This document shows, in pieces, positions 39,801-51,751 of a stretch of DNA of 64,000 nucleotides; position 1 is the first letter of the stretch, and each line of letters begins with the position of its first letter. The notes under the pieces are model-generated. The model did not search any database and was not told the origin of the DNA. It worked only from the letters and a program-made list of their open reading frames with translations. Source of the stretch: Varroa destructor. Lineage: Eukaryota; Arthropoda; Arachnida; Mesostigmata; Varroidae. A program made the translations under genes and the position numbers. The DNA is taken from assembly GCF_002443255.2 (NCBI RefSeq), contig NW_019211455.1, positions 60,016,764 through 60,080,763 of the forward strand, in the 5' to 3' direction.

Positions 39801-42800
39801 TTCCTACTTAGCAGCGTAACTTAGTTTTCTTTTCGACAATGGGAAACAAAAGAGTGTAAGTAAGGTTACTAGAGCCGGAAAACCGCGGAAAAGTAAGCGA
39901 CTTTTAATAAAACCCAGAACAATTTATGAAATTTATTTTATAGTGTCGTCATGCTGCTTTGTTTGCAATCGCAAGAGAAAATAAAGGAAAATTGAGAACA
40001 GTTGCAATATCAGCTTGGTCTCTGCTAGCGCTTTTCGGATTATTTCTAACCGGATGCACAATCCTGTAGGTCACAGTGGTTTCATCTAATAGCAAAAAAC
40101 ACGTTTACTTGGCTGACTGTAATCATATGCTCGAATTTAGCATTATCCTAAAACGAAGTTCCGCAGGGCATATTTGAGTTGTCCGATTCATTATTTTGGT
40201 AACTTTTACCTTTTCAAATCAGTGCATATCGCACACGTGTTGATATATGCATATTAACATTTCTGAGCTTTTCCTTTGGCAACCCTAGGAAAGTACTTGA
40301 TTGCTTTAATAGCCTACAACTTAGCCCCTACTGGGGTTTTAAATGCACTGACTCACATAGAAGGAACTACGTAAGGAACAGCCCATTAAATTTATTCTCT
40401 CGTCTATGCGTGCGTACATGTTAAAAATGATATTCAAAATTGATTTTCAGCTTTCCTATTAGGTGCGACTGTTTTATATGAATCCTCCATAACTTCTCGG
40501 AACAGGAGTTTTGGTATATTATGAATTTTGAGACAGAGGCAGCGACTGGCAATGTGTTAGCTTTCACATATTCAATCCCTGCTTTAAACATATTGGATTT
40601 CATATTTATGGATACAGTGTTGATGAAATTTGAAGATTAAGATGTGTTATTTACGTAAAGCGTTAAACGTTTATGAAGCGAAAAATTATGACCGTAATTT
40701 TGAACTTAGTGACCCAAGCCGATAATGAAGGGCAAGCTATTGGTGACGGACGAACTACTATTGTGTCACAAATAATGCAATAATATATTAGTTTAAATGT
40801 GCATATATTCAAACAACATTTTCGGGCTAAAAAAATTTCCTACATTCATGAGGAAGAAATGTACTTTTACTCCACTCATTCTTTCATTTACTTTTTTGCT
40901 AACCAGTTGGACTGCACTCTCCACATCGAGCTATCTAAACCACCAAGTTACATTGGCCCAAATAAAAAATTTTGTTTGGACGGGTTTTGTTATGGCTGTC
41001 TATCGAGCTCAAAGCATTGTGCATTTTACTATATACAAGAAAGTGAAATAATCCATTTACTAAACGCCGGTGGCATTTGAAAAACATAAATATTATTGAC
41101 ATTTACCCGCAATATTAATACAAATATTGGCAATATGATATATTAAATATTGTCTTTTACAGCAGTGCAACGCAATAGGCGTATTGCAGGGATTTAACAT
41201 TCGCAAAAAAGTAATGTCTACAAAGCGTATTTACGCTATTACAGTTGCTCGCATTTAAAATAATTATATATTTTGTCAACTCAATATAGAGACTTTTTAA
41301 TTCAAAAAGACTGCATAAAGGATATCGTAATTGCATATGCACGTGTAACGATAGTTTGTACAACGCACGCACTTAATTATTATTATCGTATAAAATTTTC
41401 TCATTCTTTAGAGCTTTCGAATAATAACAATAATTAGCCGAAGCGAAGTAAGCGGTGTGATCCGCTGCGAAATGTTTAATGTTGCGACGCAGTTTAGTTT
41501 GTAACACTTACATTTTTTTTAGCTAACAATTTCTTGCAAGCACTTTTCACCGTGACCCAACACGGTGAAAAAGTGACTCATTTATTGTTTATTTTTTAAA
41601 GTGACTTATTTATTAATATTATGATATATATTATAAATAAAGCACTGAAGTGGTTAAATATGGTGCACTATGGCTCCTGTATGTTCCCCAAGCTTAAATG
41701 ACAACCTCATGCAATATTATAAGGACAAGATTAGAGGGAATTGAAGTCGTATTCATCGGTCGAATTAATTATTGTTGAATATATGTTCGACGGAGTTTAT
41801 CTTGACGAAAATAAAATGTATTTAAAGGACTAAGTCAGTATCTTCGTTTTATTTAAAAATTTTCGATATAAGCTGATAGACAAACAAATCCAATGATAAG
41901 CTTTTGCGAACAACTTTGTCATAGGTTATGCACGTTATTACACATTTAATCACAAGAATTTTACAATAATGTAGTTTTCCACTAATGATATAAATGCGTA
42001 GAACTTATTTTTAGGAATACTTAAGGTATAAAAATCACTTACTCTCATAAGACAGTCCATCTTGACCGATCAGATGTCCAAACCTAGCGGGACAAAAAAG
42101 ATAAGGCTGTATGTTACTACCGAATTAACGTCGGCCGATGTATGGTATTAACCGAACCAGCTTCCAAATCCTCCAAACTGCTAGTACTCGACAGACTTGC
42201 TATTACGATTATTGAACTCAAAATTTCATTTTAAGATGATTTTAAGGGGCAAGATTTAGAAAAAATATTTTTTTTTTGTTTTGCGAACCGTGAGTCGTAA
42301 TTTTAAATTTAAACTTGTCGCTTTCTACACATTCATTTAGAGAGTTGTATTACTTCTGGTGCTTATTTCTGTTCCCTCTGTTTTCACCCCTTCAATTTTC
42401 CTTAGGGAGTGAAATACACTAACTAGAAAGAACGGTGTTTTCGAATACAAGCTTTATTTGCAATAGCGTTGTGGTGAAGTATCCAACCATTCAATAGTAA
42501 AGGACTGTTCCCTTTGAATGTCATATAGAAGAATAGATGCTTCAGACCAATTAGCGGTCAGCTAACACAATTTAACTGGTGACGGAACACAACATATATT
42601 TGTTAATATTAAAACGAATACACACGTACGGTTATCCCATTTATTTTATTTTATGTTCTAATATACTTTAATTACTCAAATTAATGTATTGCTACTATGA
42701 GCAATATAGTAGCTCTGTGCACTCATTTTTGCATTATTGTCTATTTGCGTACAACTTTCTTAGTCCTCTAGTTACTCCATTAACACTTTTCGAATCCTCT

Positions 42801-44490
42801 CTGTGATGTAAGTATTGTTTTATTATGGTTGTTGAAGAACTTGCTTTTGATTGTAGGTTGAAAAAGCTTTTCATTAAAGATTCGAGAATGAAAAGCTGGG
42901 CCAATAATTGTTCGTTTTATAATAGACTTCTATATTTACGGAAACGCGTTTTTGCTTGAGAACATGCTTCTCATTCTTAAATGACTAGCTGTTCTTGGAG
43001 AAATCAAAAATAAAAAATCATAAGTTGTAGGGGATCATTATTTAGAACAGTCTCGTTTCATTGGGCCTATCTTTATTACAATAATTTTGCTGCAAAAGCA
43101 AAGCATACCGCAAAACAAAAAATCCGGAATCGATGTTTTTTGAGATACAATAATAATCTAGTATTTTTGTTCCATAATATTTGATTAACAAAGTTTGACT
43201 TCTTCTGAGCACCGACTCCGTTGCCGCTCATAAGCTTATCACTCCGTGTATTTACACTAGATACAGTCAAATCTTTACAATGACAACAAGACCGGTAAAA
43301 CTGAAAACTTCCGGATGATGGCAAAGGTGTGAAAACCATATTTGCAGAAATACTGTAATGATTATACACGTAGATGCATGTATTTTCTTTACTCTTGAAA
43401 TAATTTACATGTGAATATTACACACCCGTAAATGGTAACAATGATTACCATATAGCTTAAACTATATTAGTAAACACCAATCGAAAAAAAGAAACGCTAA
43501 AAATCCTTCATTTTCTCACTGGTCATTTTTCCTGCACAGAGCATACTTGGTATAATATGTTCTATACTCACAAGTAAATATTGTACTAGCACTATACAAA
43601 TAAGATGCTTTGCGTAAAGTAAAATAACCTATTATTTAATGTGTTCGTCTTTAACAAATGTGTCATTTAATATGTTGGTTTTTCGTTTAAAGTACCAACT
43701 TCTCAAAGGCAGGCTCACGATTCATACTTCGTTGTATGGTGTTATCCTTACATATACTGTCATTGAGATTAATACTTTTACATGTATTACATTTCATTAT
43801 TATCGGTAAACTAAGGCCATCTTCTTCCTTTTCCATTTGTCTCTAGGAAAAATGAAACCTCTAAATCCTTAAGTAAAACAAAAGACAATGTGGCTTACAA
43901 ATTATTTTATATACGTATACATGCTAAATCATTTAATAAATCTCTTAAGAGTCATATAACATTACTAATAACTTACAGTTATCGGCTTAATGTATTTGGC
44001 ATCCGGGATAGTGGCTCGCAAAAACTTTTGCCTGGAGCCATTATAATCTTTAGTACTGAACGTTTTAAAATAAAAATTTATGCGTACATCAGTCATCCAT
44101 ACATTTCAATTTGACATCTAGTTATGCTTGACATAAATACAAATAAATATTGAATCTTGAGTCCATTCAAGTGTCTTTAGATGCATGCTATTTTAACTCA
44201 TTCACCACCGTTCGGAATTCTCATATATGCTATTATCCATTACCTGCAGATTGCATTACACACGGCTTACTCAGATGCGCTTTCACGTATGGGCCGCACA
44301 AAATCTAATTACAACTATCGCTTTTTAATAGTTGACTTGCTTAACTGGAAGATAGTACAAAAGACGCAGAAATCCTTTAACATTTTTAAGCTAAGAACGT
44401 TATGAGAATCAGCTTTTAACTGACAAATCCTATTAACTTACATCGCCATAGCTCAGAATATCTCGCTTTCATTGGTATGTTATCATGACC
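33840..44490. other. No supported gene
   Basis: Frames of 60-123 codons occur (for example minus 38141-38506 and 38938-39309; plus 37422-37652 and 37627-37839) but show no domain or family likeness. A small exon-like segment at 36261-36345 on minus has a pyrimidine-rich acceptor and a GTACTT donor, but it is isolated. From about 44.5 kb upward is the 3' end of the Dscam gene. Confidence 0.45.
41541..41625. repeat. Inverted repeat plus short tandem repeat
   Basis: CACTTTTCACCGTG (41541-41554) pairs with CACGGTGAAAAAGTG (41561-41575), with one base bulged and a 6-base loop. The right end then repeats: AAAGTGACTCATTTATT near 41570 and AAAGTGACTTATTTATT near 41598. A third likeness, AAAGTGACTCTATTATT, sits near 15855 beside its own CACTTT/AAAGTG hairpin. 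This may be a small foldback-type repeat family. Confidence 0.55.
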
Positions 44491-44496
44491 TCTGGC

Positions 44497-44502
44497 TTTA
44501 TT
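44497..44502 (-). terminator. Candidate polyadenylation signal of the short-Dscam gene
   Basis: TTTATT on plus is AATAAA on the transcribed strand, about 595 bases after the stop codon at 45096. It is the nearest exact hexamer I noticed on that side. Six-base signals are common in AT-rich DNA. Confidence 0.3.
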
Positions 44503-45095
44503 GAAACTTTTTGTTCTACTCGGTGGGCTTGAGGGGCAGAACAAGCGAGAGCACCCGTTAACTTTTCGTCTCAGTAATAGATCGGAAAAATGTCACACAA
44601 TTTCTTAGCAAGAAGACTTTCAATACTATTACCTGTGTTACATATCTGGGTATATATGTGTATAAATATTATCGCTTTTAAAATATACATACAGAGTAAG
44701 TCATGCAGTGTCGCATAATCATGAATGTGAAGGAAGCAGACCTAATTGTATACCACATTCTCGTTAACCAAGAATGTTGTTACCAAATATCATAAACCAT
44801 GGCAGAAGTTCGAGAACAGAACTCTGCTAATATTCTCTCTCTTAGCCGATATTTTTTACCGTTGTAAGTCGTCTATAGTAGAATCGTAAATATGTATTGA
44901 GTCTGAACTGGAATTAAACCTGGAAGGAGGGAAAAAAAAACTCGTATGATTGATTGTTGAACAATATACGAATAGCGGAGCGAAGTCGGTGGATCTCCTG
45001 ATTTTTTGTTATCCGCAAAGACTATTGCTAACATTGTTGTTGTTCTTGTTACATATCTTGTAGGTAAACATCGGTTATGATGTGCGCTATTTCTG

Positions 45096-45340
45096 TTATG
45101 GATATCCTTTAGTCCCTGTGACATAAGAAACAGCAAGTGGCAGGTCTTGGTGACCTTGCTGGCGGTGATGGGGTGGTGAAGGCAGCTGACTAGCAGTGAG
45201 AACATAGCCATTCGAGATGAATCGCGCGTTACCAGGAGAGCTGAAAACGTCCTTCTTGATTTTTGTACTCCGGCTATACCGATGGTAGTTATGGCTGGTG
45301 AAACTAATTTTGATAGAGGTGTCGGGAGAAGTCGTCCCGA
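45096..45340 (-). CDS. sDscam: Short Dscam: last coding exon, cytoplasmic C-terminus
   Basis: The acceptor follows a pyrimidine tract (CCAAGCTTTAAG) and supplies two bases that complete the codon left open by the preceding exon. It encodes 80 residues and the TAA at 45096-45098. The frame differs from the longer 112-codon ATG frame on the same strand; phase and composition favour this one. The tail carries a basic, Tyr-rich segment (SHNYHRYSRSTKIKKD), then NGYVLTASQLPSPPHHRQQ, and ends AVSYVTGTKGYP. Several Tyr residues could be phosphorylated. The end does not resemble the PDZ ligand of vertebrate DSCAM. Confidence 0.72.
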
Positions 45341-46506
45341 CTTAAAGCTTGGAAGATGACTTCACGAATGCATTTTGGTCATAAATAGACTGCCTGAAGG
45401 ATTCTGTTTGCCACCAAATTTGTGACAAACTATTTGAGAGAGGGCATCAAGTCACAAAGACAGATTGGACACGGAGAATACATGCAAATTGTTAATTCCA
45501 GCTCAATTCTAGCCCACCTTTCTTCAAAGGTTAATATATTACACAATTACGTACGATTATTATTCAATTATTATTACATCAATAGACGGAATGTATGCCA
45601 TATGAATTTCCATTTTTAGAAATTGTGCAGCCAATAATAAGGTGATTATTTACCTAACGTCATGAACAAGCGGAAAGAAAATGTATTTATTATCTGTTCT
45701 TAACAATTGCAACTGCATATATTATTTGGCTACATTTTCACACATAAGCGTGCCTATAAAGTGTCTAAAACACCTTAGTGCATTATCTTGTACGTATAAT
45801 CAGCAACATACAGATACGATTTAGGTACGATTTGTACAGCTTTGATGTACTTTGACGCACTGAATTGCATTATAGTAAGCCATTATTGTAGCTTATATAA
45901 TCCGCTAGAACTCGGGATAGGTAGAAATACTAGAACAAAATTACAACATTCTTGTCATCCTGCGCTAGATCTTACTCACCACAAAGCCAATGTGCAATTT
46001 CTTAATTGCTTAACTGGGGCAATAGTCCGTGAGTCTACTTCTTAATGACGATGGAAATCATCCTGTTGTACACAGCTACGCATCTAACAAGCTGGACTCT
46101 GCAATCACGTACACACACAATGAAACACATCCAGAGTATAACGACGGAAATCAGAATATAAAGACAAAAAACTCACGTGATCTCTAACTGTGACCACGTA
46201 TCGTCAAGGACAATAACTAGCGCATATATAATACTTTCTGGATAAATATGTAGATAGATTAATTGATCGTTACGCACAGATGTAGACGTGTCGTGATTTA
46301 TAATATATATCTGAGCAAATACGAGCCTAAGTAAAGCTCCTGTTCTAAAATAGAGTACGTCTATTTGCATCGGCAAAGAGAAAGGGGGACGACGAGCGTC
46401 TACGAGTTGGTTCTATTTATCTGTTACATAGACTAATGACATATTAATGTAATTACAGGTCAGACATGACAATAGCGGTTCAGGAGCATATTAAATGGAT
46501 ACTTAC

Positions 46507-46745
46507 AGACCTGTTGTGCCTGAAGAGGCATCTGCATCATGCCGGGCAATCCATTGTGATTCATCAAGAAGGTCTTCATCTCCTCGTTAACGTGCTGCTG
46601 TTTTTTTAGCGCCTCTACATCATCCATTTGTGTAATCCCTGCATTTGATAGACTTTGTGGCATTGGCGGAACAGGCAGTGGGGATTGTGGCGGTCCTGCT
46701 GGATGATCTGGCGGCAATGGCGGAGGCTGCTGAATATCGACGTAT
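46507..46745 (-). CDS. sDscam: Short Dscam: proline-rich cytoplasmic exon
   Basis: The acceptor is TCATCAG|A and the donor T|GTAAGT. The exon starts by completing an Arg codon from the previous exon (GQ-R-YVDI) and ends one base into a codon, matching the last exon. It contains YVDIQQPPPLPPDHPAGPP and PLPVPPMPQ, with several PxxP cores suited to SH3 domains, next to a Tyr in an SH2-like context. A polar Met/Gln-rich segment follows. In Drosophila, the Dscam1 tail recruits the SH2/SH3 adaptor Dock; a similar adaptor role here is inference. Confidence 0.85.
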
Positions 46746-47975
46746 CTGATGACAAACGATCACACACATTCATGCATACACTAATAGAAGACACTGCTGA
46801 AGTTCATTGGCATCATCCCCTAATGATTCTAACGGGAATATCTATATAATATGATTCAAACATTTCGACGCGCAAACACGCCTATTCAAAGTTTTTGTTA
46901 TTACATCGAAGCATATATTTTTGAAGGTTTTTAATGAAGCCCTCACTTACCCACCCTTTCGTGAGGTCGGAATACTTCAGCCGACTACAAGAAAATTATT
47001 CTTGACTTCCACAATTTCATTAGATTTCATTTTGCCTTTTATCCTTGACTGTCTTACGGTAAATGCATCACTGAAAAATTATTTTGCAATGCCCACCCTG
47101 AATCGAACTTCGTACTCGTTTCCCTGCCCCACACTCCCAAGATCAGGCAATTGCACAATCGTACGACCACAATCGGACATATAACTTGTATTTTAGCGTA
47201 GCACTCATGACCCACCACATTCATGCACAACTGATGATACCACTTGCATTCAGTCACTAATCCATTCGTCCATCGTGATCAATCATTGCGATCTGTTTTC
47301 GTGTTTTTATTTTGCTTGATCGGTGTTCATGCACGCATCAGCCATAACTATTCACTTCTAAAATTCATTCATTCATCTAACCTAACTTACGTTTCTTTTC
47401 GTACGCCCAATGAACGAATTTGAGATCAGAGTGTGTTTCATCACTTGGCTTCAGGTAATGATGGTTCAATGTGTCCAACCGCGCGAAAAGTTTCGTAGAT
47501 GCAATTGGTTCGTCCTTTCCCCGACTTTAGCTTGTTATCGATCCGTCCGCTTCATGAGCGGTTGACTGTTGTATGTTTCTTAATCTTGCATTCACCCCAT
47601 CATTGTATTCTTATTTATATGTTTAGATTAATCCTGCTGATGGATAATTTTAACGAATGCTGTCCACCGCTTGACCACCAGACTTGAGCACCGCCATCAA
47701 ATATCACAAGCATGGATAACATGGTAAACCTTTTGGTGATCTTACAGCCCCGTAGTTAGAGTTCGAAAGAAAGTATAGACAATTTCACACGCAGGGTTTT
47801 TCCCTGCGAAACTGTTTCAGTATTCCAAACGGCCAACCAGTCGACATAGTAACCAGGACAAGTAGGTGCAATGTGCAGATGAATCGATCTTTTCCGAGCT
47901 GAAGAAGTTTGGTGGTTGGTGTTGTATTGTTGAACTTTTGTTCACATCCTGTTGTCGGGATGCAGAGTGACGTAC

Positions 47976-48093
47976 CTTTGGCCGTACTCAGGCTGCGGCA
48001 GTTGCTTAGGTGAGGGCTGCCCTGTCCCCGATAACTGTTTACCGTCGAACGTTTGCACGCAGCCCGCTGGCAGAGTTCGTACAATATTTTGCA
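47976..48093 (-). CDS. sDscam: Short Dscam: cytoplasmic exon
   Basis: The donor AAG|GTACGT is strong. The acceptor chosen (GTCATAG|TG) is the only AG for over 100 bases upstream and gives the phase needed by the exons on both sides. The product reads QNIVRTLPAGCVQTFDGKQL and on to PSPKQLPQPEYGQ. The reading frame stays open upstream to about 48145, but there is no acceptor there. Reading through the donor adds only about a dozen codons. Confidence 0.68.
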
Positions 48094-48296
48094 CTATGAC
48101 GTTGACATCCGATTCGAGGCGACCATAATGAGGCAAATCACACACAGATCGAGTGTCATATTTATGATTGACCGTGTAGAATTAGACGTTTCAATAATAG
48201 CCGTGTATCCAAAACCAGATGATTAGCAAGTCAGAGAATGATTCGTAAGTGCACGTACAAGTGTTCGGTAATGGCAAATAGAAGCTCAGGTTAGTT

Positions 48297-48300
<4 letters not shown>

Positions 48301-48335
<35 letters not shown>
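48301..48335. repeat. (TA)n microsatellite in a Dscam intron
   Basis: About 17 uninterrupted TA units in the intron between the two cytoplasmic exons at 49193-49280 and 47976-48093. Confidence 0.95.
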
Positions 48336-48338
<3 letters not shown>

Positions 48339-48935
48339 AATGTCTAAAAGGTAATATAATAGACAAAAAAAACAAGTACGCAGAATGAAAGTTAGAAATG
48401 TAATGAGCGCAAAAAAGCCACTTGCACAGCGAACTGAAGTTGACTATTTCGTTTCCTTAATTTGAGGTACTTTTTAAATAGAGTTACCACAAAACACCTA
48501 TTTAGTGTACTAGCACAAATGTGGAATCTGATTCTCTCTTTCAAACTATTAGTATGATTAATTGTTAGTTTCGGCTCCCTTTTAATTGAAATCGTCTTGT
48601 TCACGAGTGGTGTTTACACGTGCAAAAATCAGAAGAAGTAACTTTGAATTTTGCAAATCAAGTTTGAAAGCAATTCAAATATACCTAAGGTATTGATTTT
48701 ACAACAAACTTCTAAGGGTGGTTTCAATAAATCAACTTCATTATATCGTCAGCATTCATATTAGAATCATAATGCGACTACAATATGAAGTATAATGGTT
48801 TAATTGATCTAATCAATAAACATAAATAACATATTTCCTCATTATAAGCACACAGAAAGGTATGAATGAAAAGCAAAAAGAACAAACAAAAAAGCCCGAC
48901 AAACCATGGAACACATTCAAGTTTGGCCGGGACTG

Positions 48936-49192
48936 CTATTGTTGCATGTGGCTGCAGGGCCAATCAGCTAGTTCAAATTTTGGAAGCTCGTCGTTTAGGA
49001 CAGGGGCGTCAGGCAAGGATCCAGAAGGTTTTGGTAGCAAAGGAGCACGCATTGAACACGTTTGCGATGCCCACGAGGGTGAGGTACGGGAGCCTCCGGA
49101 CAAAACCGAGCTCAAATGCAATAACGATACGGAAGAATCAAAGGTGTGATTCTGTGCAATGCCGGGAGCCAAAGGCACGAGATAGAGCTTAC
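48936..49192 (-). CDS. sDscam: Possible alternative C-terminus by intron retention
   Basis: If the donor at 49192 is not used, the cytoplasmic frame continues for 85 codons to a TAG at 48936-48938. This stretch is GC-rich compared with the rest of the intron and encodes a Ser/Pro/Leu-rich segment (for example LLPKPSGSLPDAPVL). That would give a truncated tail lacking the proline-rich exon. A longer plus-strand frame overlaps here and appears to be its antisense shadow. Retention is inference. Confidence 0.3.
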
Positions 49193-49280
49193 TTGGCGGG
49201 TTGCCATCGCAAGTACCGTCCATTGATGCCATCCGAGAGCGAGCTATCGTCATGTAAGTCTTTGGATCAAGTGGAATTGC
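49193..49280 (-). CDS. sDscam: Short Dscam: first exon after the membrane exon
   Basis: The acceptor TATTTCCAG|G matches the phase-0 end of the membrane exon. The donor A|GTAAGC leaves one base. It encodes 29 residues (AIPLDPKTYMTIARSRMASM then DGTCDGNPP) with a possible tyrosine site YMTI. A donor-like GGTACTT lies upstream in the exon at the same phase, but GTAAGC is the better match. Confidence 0.72.
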
Positions 49281-49754
49281 CTGGAAATACAACGCCATGT
49301 GACGAGTATAGAACAGGTATAAGTATGCACATACATATGAAGTGCTTTCAACGCTCGTCTTTCCAATTTTCGTTCGTATGGACGAATACACACTTCTGCG
49401 TGTGCACGGTGTATTTAACAACAATAATCGCCGTAGTGCACAATCAGTGATCTTAAAAAAAAATTTGTCCTTATACAGATTTGGTCAATCCGAAGGGTGG
49501 TTATAGTGTTCGTTTGCAAAAAAAGCGAGTATCGTTTTTCCTACATACATATTTTCCTATAGTTGGTCGAGCTGAGCACAAGAGTAATATGACTCATGAT
49601 GCTGAGTCAACCCTTGCTTAACAATTTGAACCCTATCTTCTAAAAATAGGAATTTGCTCATTTGAATTGCCTTGAACAGAATTTACTATATTAGTTGTAT
49701 TACATATTAGTTATCGTGGCAAATAGTAATCGATGCACGTCAAAATTAACGCAC

Positions 49755-50038
49755 CTGTCCGGTAAGCATGGTTCTCTCATGCCTGGCCTTAATTCTATGT
49801 AGGCAAACGCAGGTGACTATTATGACGACGATTATAGTCACAAGCGAAGCGAGAACCGGAACGAGAACGAAAAAATTAAGCAGTGCAGATTGATTTCCAG
49901 ATTCGCCAAATAACGCTGTTGACAGTAAACTTGTCACGTCAGACGCGAGTGACTTGTGGGTCCTCATGGAGATAATTTCAGAAGGATCCCCCACGCCAAA
50001 CTCGTTCGTCGCACTGACATATATCTGGTACAACGTTC
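49755..50038 (-). CDS. sDscam: Short Dscam: end of FNIII-3 and transmembrane exon
   Basis: It opens with the F and G strands of an FNIII domain (LYQIYVSATNEFGVGDPSE), then a Ser/Thr-rich stalk with one sequon (NQS). A single membrane span follows (LVPVLASLVTIIVVIIVTCV) and a short basic stop-transfer segment (HRIKARHER). The acceptor TTATTAG|GA completes the Gly codon left by the preceding exon. The donor CAG|GTGCGT ends on a codon boundary. This fixes the topology: Ig and FNIII domains outside, tail inside. A TA repeat lies about 35 bases upstream of the acceptor. Confidence 0.93.
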
Positions 50039-50070
50039 CTAATAACGAAGTAACGTTAGAGAGCGTACTC

Positions 50071-50072
<2 letters not shown>

Positions 50073-50105
<33 letters not shown>
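50073..50105. repeat. (TA)n microsatellite near the membrane-exon acceptor
   Basis: An uninterrupted TA run ending 35 bases upstream, in transcript sense, of the exon at 50038, inside a 353-base intron. Confidence 0.95.
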
Positions 50106-50108
<3 letters not shown>

Positions 50109-50391
50109 ATTTTAGTTGAGTGAGGGTAATACATTTAATTGAGTTCTTCACAGAGACACAATGCAAAAACAGTGAAAATTTGTTTATTCTTTAAGAATTA
50201 AGTGAACTGTAATTGTAGTCACAAAATTAGTAGTCTTACTTGGAAACAATACACATTAACGTGGCTTTGAAACGACAAAGAGATAAAACTTTCTAAATAG
50301 CTTAATCGGTATAAAAGTGCTTCGTAAGTAGTAAAACCATTTGTATGGCACCTATAGAGTGGAGAACCTCAAAGGGTTGACATCTCTTTAC

Positions 50392-50569
50392 CGGCTATAA
50401 GGTGTTGTAGGGTATATTGATTGGCGCGGCCGTCCAATTGGGTTTCCCTCCAGCCAAGGTTAAGATCTGAATCGGGTCGATAGTAAAGGATAAAGCCTTT
50501 TGCACCACTCTGCGGCGCCTGGACCCACTGAATTGTAATGGTGCTTATTCCTGTTGCTCCCACGAAAAC
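50392..50569 (-). CDS. sDscam: Short Dscam: FNIII-3, first part
   Basis: It encodes the A to E strands of an FNIII domain: VFVGATGISTITIQW with the B-strand Trp, then GFILYYRPDSD and RANQYTLQHLIAG. The acceptor GGTATAG|G starts on a codon boundary, matching the previous exon's end at PPPR. The donor CCG|GTAAAG leaves one base, matched by the next exon. Together with 50038-49755 it makes the last FNIII before the membrane. Confidence 0.9.
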
Positions 50570-51654
50570 CTATACCGGACCATGTAAGAGATAAACTCAA
50601 TTTATTATATTTTATTTAAAATGCCGTTGGTGTAGCAAAAGCGAAACTTAGTTGCTAATTTTGAAGCTGCAGAGCACAAAGCATCATTAACTGTTATGCT
50701 GTCGCTAACAAGTGTCGAGTACCAATGTTAACAAAAAGTATAGGGTGGTTTTTCTGCATTATTTAATATGGATTTCAATTTCTAGTGGAGGCTACGTGGG
50801 TCATCGATAGTTCTTAAATTAATGAGTTAGAGCTCCAATGAATCAAGTAAATGCCACCTGATTGTATTCGACGCTGTTTTCGGATCTACTTATGGGATTA
50901 ATGGCGTCGTCTTTGTAACTTCAATAAATAAAAACTCATTAAAGCATAACGTATAAAACCAACAACAAGCCGATTACCGAATGTTTGCTAGCTCGGAAAA
51001 TAAATACAACTGACATTAATGTACGTCGTATAATATACCCAACTCGGCTATTTTTGGCCAGCATATGCAATAGATTTAGCACCGACTGCTTCATACTTGT
51101 TCTTTGTTCTTCATACAACAATGTGGAGTAATGGCGTCACATAACTATGCTATCAACGAAAGGTACTTCCAAAAAAAACCAAGGAGAGGAGCCAGATTCT
51201 TCTGCGATTGAATACAAAAATTTAGCAATGTGGTAGAAAAGAATGACTGGTACAAAATATGACTACCGTTTTATGGCTTGTTAACAAGGGCAACAAGTGT
51301 AGTACACAGCATATATCCTTATTAAAACAAAGAATGATAGAACGCTAAATGCAATATAGGCATGCCTTATAAATTTATTTTTTTATATATATATAAACCG
51401 AATTAAAAAAAAAGTCGTTTTTTGTTTAGTAGATTAAATACGCAAAGCTAAGCTTTTATTGAGCACAGCGAAACGTTTCAAAACGACGCCTAGTCTAGTG
51501 TCAGCTACTAATGACCTATTCCCTTCCTTCATACGACTTATAAGCCTGAAGCAGTAGTATAAATCTGAACGAGTTACGATTATGGGATCCTTGTACTAAT
51601 GCTGCCAAGTGGAACTGTATTTGTAACAAATAATAGTAATAGTAATAAACCTAC

Positions 51655-51751
51655 TCTGGGTGGAGGTGGCACGTCGCCTTCCAGTGTCTTAACATGCAGA
51701 TCAGGTGTTTGCCTTCCTACACCAGCACCGTTGAATGCTTTCACCACCACG
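51655..51751 (-). CDS. sDscam: Short Dscam: FNIII-2, second part
   Basis: It encodes YSVVVKAFNGAGVGRQTP and the linker ending GDVPPPPR. The segment is very like the Dscam FNIII-2 F/G strands. The acceptor TTTATAG|C completes a Ser codon. The donor AGA|GTAGGT ends on a codon boundary. Confidence 0.92.

Noticed and set aside
44873..45211. 112-codon minus-strand frame
   Set aside because: It overlaps the last Dscam exon in a different frame; splice phase from the preceding exon and composition favour the frame ending at 45096.
47085..47170. tRNA gene suggested by a GTTCGATTC motif
   Set aside because: The flanking bases do not form an acceptor stem, and no convincing A box or anticodon arm is present.
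47785..48084. 99-codon minus frame over the cytoplasmic exon
   Set aside because: It is out of phase with both neighbouring exons.
48866..49450. 194-codon plus-strand open frame, the longest in the window
   Set aside because: It lies antisense to the cytoplasmic exon at 49193-49280 and its retained-intron extension, shows no domain, and is best explained as a shadow of GC-rich coding DNA.
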